64,000 nt of DNA from Paracoccaceae bacterium (lineage in GTDB: Bacteria; Pseudomonadota; Alphaproteobacteria; Rhodobacterales; Rhodobacteraceae). The stretch is from positions 310,001 to 374,000 of the forward strand of contig JAQWQJ010000089.1 of assembly GCA_029244725.1 (NCBI GenBank), read 5' to 3'. A model generated the notes under the pieces. It was given only the letters and a program-made list of their open reading frames with translations. It did no database searches and had not been told where the DNA came from. Positions 8,765-17,130 of the stretch are shown one piece after another. A program made the position numbers and the translations under genes. Positions within the stretch are counted from its first letter, which is position 1, and every line of letters begins with the position of its first letter.

Positions 8765-8768
8765 TGCA

Positions 8769-9098
8769 TCAACCTTTCGGGGGCAAGCTGGCAGCATTGG
8801 CCAGCGAGAGTTCTGTTAGTTTTTGACGAAGCGCTTCATCTTCAAAGCCGCCTGCATCAAGCTCAACCATGCCGCCCATTTTGCGACCGGTGAATGTCAT
8901 AGGACCGGCACCAAGTGCTAGCGCCTCAGCCTCGGCAGCCTTGCCAACGCGATACATACCGCCGTCTTTTGTGACGCCGCAGACCATGTTGCCATGAAGC
9001 ATAAACGCGAGCCCGCCGAACATCTTCTTTTCAGCGATGCCGGGTTCAACGCCGATGTCTGATCGCATGATGTCTGCTGTGGCTTCAGAGTAGGCCAT
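8769..9098 (-). CDS. TfoX N-terminal domain protein inside the sox operon
   Basis: A 109-residue protein with the TfoX/Sxy N-terminal domain: MFGGLAFMLHGNMVCGV, then YRVGKAAEAEAL and MTFTGRKMGGMVEL. The TfoX C-terminal helix-hairpin-helix domain is absent. In gammaproteobacteria TfoX activates competence genes, but stand-alone N-terminal domains have no established role. The start overlaps the soxB stop codon (TAATG), which implies translational coupling, and soxD begins 4 bases after its stop. Its fixed place between two enzyme subunits suggests a role tied to sarcosine oxidase expression or assembly, which is inference. Confidence 0.88.
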   Translation of the reverse strand: MAYSEATADIMRSDIGVEPGIAEKKMFGGLAFMLHGNMVCGVTKDGGMYRVGKAAEAEALALGAGPMTFTGRKMGGMVELDAGGFEDEALRQKLTELSLANAASLPPKG

Positions 9099-10342
9099 TA
9101 GTGCGCCACCCCTGCCGCGACACTTTCGTCGATGAACTTGCCTTCTTTGAAGCGCCACATACTGAACTCTTCGGTTAGCGGCGAGCGGCCTGTGGCCATC
9201 AGTTCGGCCATTGCCCAGCCAGAGCCAGGGATCGACTTGAAACCGCCTGTACCCCAACCACAGTTGACGAACATGCCCTCAACCGGTGTGGCCGATATGA
9301 TGGGCGAACGGTCGCCGGTGACATCCACAATTCCGCCCCACTGACGCAGCATTTTGAGGCGTGAGACCATTGGGAAGGTCTCGACCAAGGCACGCACTGT
9401 TTCTTCGATATGGTGGAAGCCGCCGCGTTGGGTGTAGTTGTTGAACCCATCGGTGCCGCCGCCGATAACCATTTCGCCTTTGTCAGACTGGCTCATGTAG
9501 CCGTGCACGGTGTTGGCCATGACGACGCAATCCATGCAGGGTTTGATCGGCTCGGACACGAGCGCCTGAAGGGCAACGGATTCCATTGGCAGACGGAAGC
9601 CCGCCATAGATGCCAGATCCGCCGAGTGGCCTGCGACCACGCCACCGATTTTATCACAGTCAATTGCGCCGTGTGTCGTGTCGACGCCAACGACTTTGCC
9701 AGCTTCGGTACGGATGTTGGTGACTTCGCATTTCTGGATGATGTCCATACCCATGTCAGAGCACGCACGCGCATAACCCCAAGCCACCGCATCGTGACGC
9801 GCCGTACCACCGCGTTCTTGCCACAGCGCGCCGAGAACCGGGTAGTGTGGTCCGTGGAGGTTGATGATCGGAACGATCTCTTTGACGCGCTCAGGCGTAA
9901 TGAACTCGGTCTTGACGCCTTGGAGGGCGTTGGCGTGGGCTGTGCGCTCATACCCGCGGATTTCGTGTTGGGTTTGTGCCAGCATCATCACGCCACGCGG
10001 GCTGAACATCACGTTGTAGTTCAGGTCCTGAGACATCGTCTCATACAGACCGCGTGCTTTTTCGTAGATTGCCGCAGAGGGGTCCTGCAAGTAGTTTGAG
10101 CGGATGATGGTCGTGTTACGTCCAGTGTTACCACCGCCAAGCCAACCCTTTTCGATAATCGCGACGTTGGTTATGCCGAAATTCTTGCCTAGGTAATAAG
10201 CCGTTGCCAGTCCGTGTCCACCTGCGCCGATGATGACGACGTCATACTTTTTCTTCGGAGTGGGGCTACGCCAAGCGCGCTCCCATCCGGTGTGGTAGCG
10301 TGCGGCTTCGCGAGCGACGGCAAAGATAGAATAGCGTTTCAT
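9098..10342 (-). CDS. soxB: Sarcosine oxidase beta subunit
   Basis: Catalytic flavoprotein subunit of sarcosine oxidase. The 414 residues contain the FAD-binding GxGxxG motif near residue 39 (VVIIGAGGHGLATAYYLG) and a conserved His183 in ARHDAVAWG. That motif corresponds to the His that attaches FMN covalently in the known heterotetrameric enzymes. The C-terminal CGWGTGGFKSIPGSG is typical. It is the first gene of soxB-tfoX-soxD-soxA-soxG. The product feeds one-carbon units into tetrahydrofolate and yields glycine, which is common in bacteria that degrade glycine betaine or choline. Confidence 0.97.
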   Translation of the reverse strand: MKRYSIFAVAREAARYHTGWERAWRSPTPKKKYDVVIIGAGGHGLATAYYLGKNFGITNVAIIEKGWLGGGNTGRNTTIIRSNYLQDPSAAIYEKARGLYETMSQDLNYNVMFSPRGVMMLAQTQHEIRGYERTAHANALQGVKTEFITPERVKEIVPIINLHGPHYPVLGALWQERGGTARHDAVAWGYARACSDMGMDIIQKCEVTNIRTEAGKVVGVDTTHGAIDCDKIGGVVAGHSADLASMAGFRLPMESVALQALVSEPIKPCMDCVVMANTVHGYMSQSDKGEMVIGGGTDGFNNYTQRGGFHHIEETVRALVETFPMVSRLKMLRQWGGIVDVTGDRSPIISATPVEGMFVNCGWGTGGFKSIPGSGWAMAELMATGRSPLTEEFSMWRFKEGKFIDESVAAGVAH

Positions 10343-10519
10343 GGGTATCCGAATCCGAGTTGGCGGTCTTGAATTTAATTGGACCCTCTCCCGATATGAA
10401 AGGATACTGACCGCGACACTATAATAATTAAAACCGACACGGTCGAATCCCGTTCAGTTTTCACTTTTTAAACTTGGTCTGCAGCGCTACATCAGTAGGG
10501 AACACATTCAGGAGAAGAC

Positions 10520-11746
10520 ATGTCTTTTTGGCTGATTGCAGGGGCAATATCACTGGTCGTGACGTTAATTCTAACGCGCGCCTTAATAACTGGTGGCCGA
10601 GACAAACAACATCCGGCGACTTTTGATCTTGTTGTGTATCGTGATCAACTGAAAGAAGTTGAGCGTGATGCGGCACGTGGATTGATTTCGGAAGACGAAG
10701 CCGAACGGTTGAGGATTGAGATTTCTCGCAAAGTTTTGGCTGCGGATGCACAAATTTCTGCCGCACAAGACGAAGTGTCGTCTGACGGTCCGAGAGCGTT
10801 CATCGGCGTTGGTTTGTTGTTGATTGTTTTGGTGGTCGGAGGCGCAGGCGTATACTGGTCGCTCGGCCAGCCCGGTTACTCCGACATGGGGCTAAAGTCG
10901 CGGATCGCAACGGCACAAGAAAACCGTGAAAACCGGCCGACTCAATCCGAAGCCGAGTCCGCTTTGCCCGTCACGCCTATTTACTCGGGCGATACAGAAT
11001 ATGTTCAGCAGTTGATCACCAAACTGCGTGAAGTTGTCGAGGAACGACCTAACGATATCCAAGGACTGCGACTACTTGCATCGAATGAGGCCAGCTTGGG
11101 CAATCACCAGCAAGCATACCTTGCGCAAGCCCAGTTAATCGCCGTTTTGGGCGACCAAGCGTCGACTGAAGAGATCACTACACTTGCTGAGCTGCAAATC
11201 CTGGCCGTCAATGGTTATGTCTCACCCGAGGCTGAGGCGGCATTGGCGCAGGTTTTGCGCCTAGAGCGTGAGCATCCCATTGCCCGTTACTATATGGGCT
11301 TGATGATGGCGCAAACCGGACGCCCCGACGTTGCCTTTCGCGTTTGGCGCAATTTGCTGAACGAAAGCCCATCCACCGCGCCTTGGGTTCCCGCAATTCG
11401 CGCCCAGATCGAAGAACTGTCCCATTGGGCTGGTGTGGAATACGAACTGCCAGCTGAAAGCACGCTTGCCGGACCAAGTGCCGAGGACATCGCCGCTGCA
11501 AGCGAACTTACTGCCGAAGAACAGCAAGACTTTATCAAAGGCATGATTGCCCAACTGTCAGAAAGATTGGCCTCAGAGGGCGGATCGGCCGAAGAATGGT
11601 CCCGACTTATCAGCTCATTGGGTGTATTGGGTGACACAGAACAAGCCAGCGCAATTTGGAATGAAGCCATGGTTGTCTTTGCCGGCAATCCAGACGGTCT
11701 TGAGATCGTTCGTGCTGGCGCAAGACGCGCGGGTGTAGCTGAATGA
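10520..11746 (+). CDS. ccmI: Cytochrome c biogenesis protein CcmI
   Basis: Part of the system I cytochrome c maturation machinery, where CcmI presents apocytochrome c to the CcmF/H haem ligase. The 408 residues have an N-terminal membrane span (about 4-22), the cytoplasmic loop typical of CcmI (LVVYRDQLKEVERDAARGLISEDEAERLRIEISRK-type, about 36-70), a second span (about 95-115) and a periplasmic TPR-like domain (about 155-300). AGGAG lies before the ATG. It overlaps ruvX by the 4 bases ATGA. The other ccm genes are not in this window. Confidence 0.93.
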   Translation: MSFWLIAGAISLVVTLILTRALITGGRDKQHPATFDLVVYRDQLKEVERDAARGLISEDEAERLRIEISRKVLAADAQISAAQDEVSSDGPRAFIGVGLLLIVLVVGGAGVYWSLGQPGYSDMGLKSRIATAQENRENRPTQSEAESALPVTPIYSGDTEYVQQLITKLREVVEERPNDIQGLRLLASNEASLGNHQQAYLAQAQLIAVLGDQASTEEITTLAELQILAVNGYVSPEAEAALAQVLRLEREHPIARYYMGLMMAQTGRPDVAFRVWRNLLNESPSTAPWVPAIRAQIEELSHWAGVEYELPAESTLAGPSAEDIAAASELTAEEQQDFIKGMIAQLSERLASEGGSAEEWSRLISSLGVLGDTEQASAIWNEAMVVFAGNPDGLEIVRAGARRAGVAE

Positions 11747-12222
11747 TTTTCGATGATTTTGAAGAATTCGCCGCCGCCATACCCCAAATGAGACCAATTT
11801 CTGGCTTGGATTTGGGTACCGTAACGATCGGCGTAGCGGTTTCAGATACATTCCTGTCCGTCGCTACTCCACTTGAGACGATCAAGCGTAAAAAATTTGG
11901 CGTCGATGTCGAGAAGATGTTTGCGATATTGGCATCCCGGGATGTCGGTGGTTTGATCCTTGGCTTGCCAAAAAATATGGATGGCAGCGAAGGGCCACGG
12001 TGCCAATCTACGCGCGCATTTGCCCGCAATCTAAGCCGTTTGACCGAGCTACCAATTGGTTTTTGGGACGAACGACTATCAACTGTTGCCGCCGAGCGCG
12101 CACTGCTAGAGGCGGATACCTCTCGAAAACGCCGCTCTGAGGTTATTGATCACGTTGCGGCCTCGTATATTCTACAAGGGGCGCTTGATCGCCTCGGACA
12201 TTTGAGACGAAGCAGTGACTGA
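11743..12222 (+). CDS. ruvX: YqgF/RuvX family nuclease
   Basis: YqgF-fold protein involved in pre-16S rRNA end processing and annotated as a putative Holliday junction resolvase. The 159 residues contain the RNase H-fold strand GLDLGTVTIGVAVSD with a catalytic Asp, GLPKNMDGSEG, and WDERLSTVAAER. All of these are family hallmarks. It is translationally coupled to ccmI by ATGA and overlaps the DUF1289 gene by 8 bases. Confidence 0.94.
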   Translation: MIFDDFEEFAAAIPQMRPISGLDLGTVTIGVAVSDTFLSVATPLETIKRKKFGVDVEKMFAILASRDVGGLILGLPKNMDGSEGPRCQSTRAFARNLSRLTELPIGFWDERLSTVAAERALLEADTSRKRRSEVIDHVAASYILQGALDRLGHLRRSSD

Positions 12223-12445
12223 CAAGATTTGGCAACGTGATGAGGTCGAAAGCCCATGCATAAACATTTGCGTGGTTCACCCTGCTGCGCGGATATGTAC
12301 AGGCTGCTTTCGCACGATTGAGGAAATTTCTGACTGGAGTCGCATGACGCCAACTCAGCGTCGTGAGGTTATATCAGACTTGCCAAACCGGACTTCTCAA
12401 CTGAGCAAACGGCGCGGCGGACGTAGCGCGCGGCTTAAGCGCTAA
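12215..12445 (+). CDS. DUF1289 small Cys-rich protein
   Basis: A 76-residue protein of the DUF1289 family. It carries the pattern SPCINICVVHPAARICTGCFRTIEEISDW, seen here as four cysteines likely to bind a metal, followed by the usual basic tail. The function is unknown. The start overlaps ruvX by 8 bases, and the end overlaps the convergent RTX gene by 11 bases. Confidence 0.9.
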   Translation: MTDKIWQRDEVESPCINICVVHPAARICTGCFRTIEEISDWSRMTPTQRREVISDLPNRTSQLSKRRGGRSARLKR

Positions 12446-13394
12446 GTTCTAAGGCTGCGAGGCGCGCTTGAAGCTCTGTCTCGGTTCCAACCACGATAGA
12501 GCTTGGTGAATAGCCTGTCATAACATCAACGCTATCTAGTTCAGCCAGTCGAACGCCATCCAAGTATAGGGTTGCCATATCCGTCGCGGCTGGATCGACA
12601 TCGATTGTAATCGCACGCGCACCTGCATAGCTTTCGGATACGATAACAATTATTCCATCTTCGTTACGCTCAAATTCTTCAATATGAACTGGATTGGAGG
12701 GATCAATCCACGATCCTAGCAAAAACGCATCCGTGCCTTCGCCGCCGTCGACCGTATCGCCAGACCCTGCAAATATGACGTCTGTGCCTGACCCGCCAGA
12801 AATGAAATCGGGATCGTAGACATCAGACTCATCAATTACCGTATCAAAGTTGCTGTCTTCAAAACCGATAAGAACGTCATCGCCAGCGCCGCCTTTCAGT
12901 GTATCATCACCCGAGCCACCGCTGATAAAGTCAGAGCCAATGCGACCCAATATAGAGTCGTCGCCTCCTTGGCCAAAGATCGTGTCATCACCGCCGCCGC
13001 CAATGGCTTCGTCGTTTCCAGCTCCGCCAAAAATCACGTCCAAACCACCGCCAGCGTCTATGGTATCCGCGCCATCTTGGCCTAAGATCGTATCGTTGCC
13101 GAGACCGCCGTAGATTTCGTCGTCACCATCGCCAGCAAGCACCGAGTCCTCGCCGTCTTCGGCGTCGATCGTATCATCGCCATCGTCGCCGAAAACCTCG
13201 TCGTCATCATCGCCGGTCAGCAACAAGTCGTCTCCGGTCGTGCCCTCTACCGTGTCGACTTCGTCTCTGTCATCCTCGTCATTTATGTCGTCAGTTGCGT
13301 CACTTAAAACACCATCCAGCAATCCATCAAAATCGAACGCCCCAAGTGCGACGCCCAAAATCAACAATCCAGCTAAGATAGAAAGAGCAACCAT
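12435..13394 (-). CDS. RTX/hemolysin-type calcium-binding repeat protein
   Basis: A 319-residue protein. It starts with a hydrophobic segment (residues 2-20) and an acidic stretch. Then come about ten glycine- and aspartate-rich nonapeptides of the GGxGxDxLx type (about 55-215, for example GGAGNDEAIGGG and GGSGDDTLKGG), and a C-terminal globular part of about 95 residues. Such repeats form a calcium-loaded beta-roll outside the cell. No type I secretion gene lies nearby. The N-terminal hydrophobic stretch suggests either a signal/anchor or cleavable export; RTX proteins normally use a C-terminal signal. The biological role is unknown. Confidence 0.85.
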   Translation of the reverse strand: MVALSILAGLLILGVALGAFDFDGLLDGVLSDATDDINDEDDRDEVDTVEGTTGDDLLLTGDDDDEVFGDDGDDTIDAEDGEDSVLAGDGDDEIYGGLGNDTILGQDGADTIDAGGGLDVIFGGAGNDEAIGGGGDDTIFGQGGDDSILGRIGSDFISGGSGDDTLKGGAGDDVLIGFEDSNFDTVIDESDVYDPDFISGGSGTDVIFAGSGDTVDGGEGTDAFLLGSWIDPSNPVHIEEFERNEDGIIVIVSESYAGARAITIDVDPAATDMATLYLDGVRLAELDSVDVMTGYSPSSIVVGTETELQARLAALELSA

Positions 13395-13534
13395 ACCAAC
13401 AACTTTTCAAACAAAAACTCTTGGTTGAGACATTAACCTTTAGGGCGACACCTGAACAGGACTGCCCCAAAAATGGCACATTCTGGGGCATATCGCGCAA
13501 CAATGAACCATCACCCTAATCATTGTTTCCGAAA

Positions 13535-14323
13535 TCAGCGTAAATTTAGCCAGTCTCTTAACGAAAGTGCCATTTCGGGACGAAAATAGGCGATCATCCG
13601 TCCACCAGAATTCGTCTCAGTATTATCTTTCCATGGTGCGATCCCATGTACTGCATGGCGATGCATTACAACTGCCTCACCTGGCTGAACTGGCACTTCA
13701 ACACGCTCACATGTGTCAAAAACTTTGCGGCGAATTGACATATATCCATCGGTTAGATTGATGTCTTTCCACTGTTTTTCAGGAAGCGCACTAAGCTCCT
13801 CGGAAAGCCACGATTGAACTATTTTGTGACTGCCCTGCCAAATAACCAGCGGGCTCGCACCCTCTGAGGCGCGCGTAATTGGCAACCCAAGAAGGTAAGC
13901 GTGGTGTTCGCTTAAATGGCGGTGGCGATTTGGCCCTACCGCATGCAAACCATCGACATGCGCTGCGTCTCGTTTTCGGCGATAGTTAAACGCTCCTTCG
14001 CTCTCGCCTTCTCGGGGTTTGGGGTATCCGGGATAAACGACTGACAACTGCGCTTTGTGCATTGGCCGCTGCACGCAATACTCAGTCTGAAGGTCGCTTA
14101 TAACCTGACCAGCCAACGGCACATCGCCGGCCTGCCCGTCTGGGCCTGTCATTAAGGCGTCCACGCCAACAAACCACGTGCCCTCGCATAAAAGCCATGT
14201 ATCAAGCAGAGTTTGGTCATTGAGCGCTTCTGTGGCGAGAGGTTTCGCGGCTTCCACCCATTTTAAAATCGCTGGGTCGTGCGGGTAAACAGCATACCCA
14301 TCATCGTAAAACCCAGCCTTCAT
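13535..14323 (-). CDS. PhyH-like Fe(II)/2-oxoglutarate dioxygenase
   Basis: A 262-residue protein with signs of the phytanoyl-CoA dioxygenase fold. It has an HxD pair at His122-Asp124 (AAHVDGLH), a distal His226 in HAVHGIAPW, and Arg242 about 16 residues later, which could bind 2-oxoglutarate. The substrate is unknown. The start overlaps the stop of the upstream TauE/SafE exporter by ATGA, so the two are probably made together. It could be one of the many uncharacterised oxygenases of marine bacteria. Family assignment is by motif only. Confidence 0.65.
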   Translation of the reverse strand: MKAGFYDDGYAVYPHDPAILKWVEAAKPLATEALNDQTLLDTWLLCEGTWFVGVDALMTGPDGQAGDVPLAGQVISDLQTEYCVQRPMHKAQLSVVYPGYPKPREGESEGAFNYRRKRDAAHVDGLHAVGPNRHRHLSEHHAYLLGLPITRASEGASPLVIWQGSHKIVQSWLSEELSALPEKQWKDINLTDGYMSIRRKVFDTCERVEVPVQPGEAVVMHRHAVHGIAPWKDNTETNSGGRMIAYFRPEMALSLRDWLNLR

Positions 14324-15141
14324 AAAATCACTTTGGCCAGCATGTTGAGCGCTACAAGGATCAAAAATCCGCCAAAAATCCGTTTTAGCGGCTTTGGGTC
14401 CATGGAATGCGCGATCTTCACCCCAAGGGGCGCTGTCACAAGTGTCATTGCAATAACGATCAAAAACGCCGCCAAATTGACCGCACCAATTGTGAAGGGA
14501 GGGCGCCCTGCTTCATCAATTTCCAACCACAGAAAACCTGCGACAGAGGGAACGGCAATGATCACGCCAAAACCCGCCGCTGTGGCAACGGCGCGATGAA
14601 TAGGTGTATTGTGAAGGGTCATCAAAGGGACGCCAAAGCTGCCACCACCGATCCCCATCAGGACCGACATGAACCCCACAATTGGTGACAGAACGATCCG
14701 ACGAACGCCTGTAGGCATCGTTTCTGCAACGCGCCAAGTCGAGCGACCCAAAGATAGATAAAACCCGATAATTATCGCCAAAATGCCAAAGATCAGTTGC
14801 AGGCTTTGTGATCGTAATCCTGAAGCCGCAACCACTCCAAAAATAGCCCCGAGTGCAATCCCCGGCGCCCACGTCTTAAGAACGTCCCAATCAACGGCGC
14901 CTTTTTTGTTGTGGCCATGCACGGATCGAAGTGAGGTCACGATGATTGTGGCTAGCGACGTTGCCAGACAAATCTGCATCAACTGCGGGCTATCATAGCC
15001 CATACTTTGAAAAACGTAAAAGAACGCGGGAACCAAAACAATGCCTCCGCCGACACCCAAAAGCCCGGCCAACACACCGCCCAAAGCCCCTACGACAACC
15101 AATAGAATGATCATCATCACGAGAAGTCCGGCGTCTGGCAT
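14320..15141 (-). CDS. TSUP-family (TauE/SafE) anion exporter
   Basis: A 273-residue polytopic membrane protein of the TauE/SafE (TSUP) family, whose members export sulfite, sulfoacetate or similar anions. Eight or so hydrophobic segments are visible. Two family motifs are present: GGVLAGLLGVGGGIVLVPA near residue 16 and MGIGGGSFGVPLMT near the middle. I choose the ATG at 15141 (AAGGGGA upstream) over an ATG at 15246 that would reach into the divergent gene. It is coupled by ATGA to the PhyH-like oxygenase. The transported substrate is not evident. Confidence 0.88.
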   Translation of the reverse strand: MPDAGLLVMMIILLVVVGALGGVLAGLLGVGGGIVLVPAFFYVFQSMGYDSPQLMQICLATSLATIIVTSLRSVHGHNKKGAVDWDVLKTWAPGIALGAIFGVVAASGLRSQSLQLIFGILAIIIGFYLSLGRSTWRVAETMPTGVRRIVLSPIVGFMSVLMGIGGGSFGVPLMTLHNTPIHRAVATAAGFGVIIAVPSVAGFLWLEIDEAGRPPFTIGAVNLAAFLIVIAMTLVTAPLGVKIAHSMDPKPLKRIFGGFLILVALNMLAKVIL

Positions 15142-15233
15142 AGTTATCCCCTTTTCACCAATTGCTAGCGCGGAATCTACAAAGTGTAAAATCCTCAATG
15201 GACTGTCTGTCCGCTTCATGGTCAAACATCCAT

Positions 15234-16130
15234 ATGGTAAAAGCACCCACGATCACGAACTGGATTCACCTATTGGCCCTTGGGCTAATCTGGGGCGGAA
15301 CGTTCATGTTCATATCATTGGCGCTCAAAGGATATGGCCCGCTGACCGTGGCTTGCGCACGCACCACACTTGGCGCGGCATCTCTATTGATCTTAATGCG
15401 GGTACTCAAAAGCCCTTGGCCCGCCCGGAATGCGATTCCGTCCCTGATCAAAATTGGTGCATTTTCAACTGCGATCCCATTCATCTTGCTAAGTTGGGGG
15501 CTGCTATATGTACCATCCTCAGTCGCAGGCATTTCAATGGCCGCAGTCCCGCTATTTATCCTACCGCTAGCGCATTTCTTTTCCGACGAGCCGCTGAACA
15601 TTCGCCGTGGCCTTGGTGTCGTTATCGGCTTTGTTGGAATAGTGGTCTTGATCGGGCCTTCAGCGTTGCAACTTGGAGACGGCATCGCGCTTGTTGGCCA
15701 AATCGCGTGCCTAGGGGCCGCGATGTGTTATGCTGTTTCGTCGATCCAAACGCGAAACTGTCCGCCCGTTGACCCGATTACGATGAGTGCTGTGTCATTG
15801 TTGATTGGCTCGGCAATACTGATGCCATTTATGTTGGTAATTGAGGGCGTCCCAAATTGGCAGGGTTTAGGACCGTCGCTATCAATCTTGTTTCTTGGAT
15901 TGGTGCCGACGGCATTTGCGACTTATCTGCGTGTTATTATCATCCGCTCAGCAGGATCAGTGTTTATGACTATGGTGAATTTTATGGTTCCACTGTGGTC
16001 GGTCTTTTTTGGGGCCCTATTATTGTCAGAGCCCTTGCCACAAAGTCTTATGGCCGCGTTGGCGTTGATTTTGAGCGGACTTTTTATCAGCCAGTGGCAA
16101 AACCTAGCGGCTATCCTCGGTCGGTCGTAA
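15234..16130 (+). CDS. EamA/DMT family transporter
   Basis: A membrane protein of 298 residues with ten predicted spans arranged as two EamA repeats (LALGLIWGGTFMFISLAL at the start, and LGDGIALVGQIACLGAAMCYAV for the second half). DMT exporters move metabolites or amino acids, but the substrate is not predictable. The ATG at 15234 places the first span at the usual distance; in-frame upstream starts reach back to 15162. Its 3' end overlaps convergent folP by 20 bases. Confidence 0.85.
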   Translation: MVKAPTITNWIHLLALGLIWGGTFMFISLALKGYGPLTVACARTTLGAASLLILMRVLKSPWPARNAIPSLIKIGAFSTAIPFILLSWGLLYVPSSVAGISMAAVPLFILPLAHFFSDEPLNIRRGLGVVIGFVGIVVLIGPSALQLGDGIALVGQIACLGAAMCYAVSSIQTRNCPPVDPITMSAVSLLIGSAILMPFMLVIEGVPNWQGLGPSLSILFLGLVPTAFATYLRVIIIRSAGSVFMTMVNFMVPLWSVFFGALLLSEPLPQSLMAALALILSGLFISQWQNLAAILGRS

Positions 16131-17130
16131 CTGCTTGGTGAAGTGAAAGTGCTTGTCGCGTTTCTGCAACATCATGGACACGTAGAATTTGAACGCCTTG
16201 AGACACTGCCGCCATCCCAACAGCCACGGAACCCGCCATACGATCTGCAGCCAACGAAGTATTGCCAATCGTACCAATGAACCGCTTTCGCGACACGCCG
16301 AGAAGGATTGCACAACCAAGCGAGTGAAACAGGCTAATACCTCTTAGCAGACTTAGGTTATGGTCCAGAGTCTTTCCAAACCCAACGCCGGGATCAACGA
16401 TGATGTGCGAACGCGGGATGCCAGCGCCCGCGGCAGCTTCAACTTTATTTCGCAAATAGTCGTACACATCCAAAAGTACCTCGTCATAGTTGGGGTTCTC
16501 TTGCATGGTTTCTGGCGAACCTTGGGCATGCATCAAGCAGACAGGTAACCCTGCGTTGGCAACCGTCACTTGCATCTCGGGATCAAACTGAAACGCCGAA
16601 ACATCATTCAACATAGTTGCACCAGCCTCAATCGCGCTGGCGGCTACCTTGGACTTACGAGTATCGATCGAAATTGGTACGTCCGAGACCTGTCTGATCG
16701 CGGCAACAATTGGCTTGGTACGGGCAATTTCGTCGTTAATGGTAACTTCCTGCGCGCCGGGTCGCGTGGACTCGCCACCGATATCGAGAATGTCTGCACC
16801 GTCTGAAATCATCTGCAATGCGTAGGGTACACTTTTTGTAGCGTCGTCAAACTTACCACCGTCAGAAAAGCTGTCTGGCGTGACGTTAAGGATGCCCATT
16901 ATGCGGGAGGCATTCATGTCCAATCCAGCGACTTGCCCTCTTGAACCGGATATACGATCTAAGATTTCAACACCAACTTCGTTCACTGGCACAAGATCTA
17001 CCCGACCGGAGCGCTCAATAATCTCGACGTGCGAGAACCAAGTCCAACCGCCCGCCACCGATAGCGCATATTCGGGGCGGTGTTTGTCAGTGCAGACTAC
17101 TGGGCGATAATAAACGCTCATTTTGGTCAC
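16111..17130 (-). CDS. folP: Dihydropteroate synthase
   Basis: Joins p-aminobenzoate to dihydropterin pyrophosphate in folate synthesis. The 339 residues include the hallmark RIMGILNVTPDSFSDGG, GADILDIGGESTRPGA, IDTRKS, and the C-terminal RVHDV. About 75 residues precede the first core motif; the usual enzyme starts close to that motif, so this is an N-terminal extension of unknown role. The first codon is GTG at 17130, overlapping the folB stop (GTGA); an ATG at 17121 is an alternative start. folB and folP form a pathway pair. Confidence 0.95.
   Translation of the reverse strand: MTKMSVYYRPVVCTDKHRPEYALSVAGGWTWFSHVEIIERSGRVDLVPVNEVGVEILDRISGSRGQVAGLDMNASRIMGILNVTPDSFSDGGKFDDATKSVPYALQMISDGADILDIGGESTRPGAQEVTINDEIARTKPIVAAIRQVSDVPISIDTRKSKVAASAIEAGATMLNDVSAFQFDPEMQVTVANAGLPVCLMHAQGSPETMQENPNYDEVLLDVYDYLRNKVEAAAGAGIPRSHIIVDPGVGFGKTLDHNLSLLRGISLFHSLGCAILLGVSRKRFIGTIGNTSLAADRMAGSVAVGMAAVSQGVQILRVHDVAETRQALSLHQAVTTDRG

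Noticed and set aside
9410-10099. Long plus-strand open frame (229 codons) opposite soxB
   Set aside because: It is antisense to a clear soxB. Its His/Asp/Val-rich composition reflects the codon bias of the opposite strand, and it has no family signature.
13240-13428. Ser-rich small frames opposite the RTX gene
   Set aside because: Low-complexity translation of the GGxGxD repeat DNA on the wrong strand.
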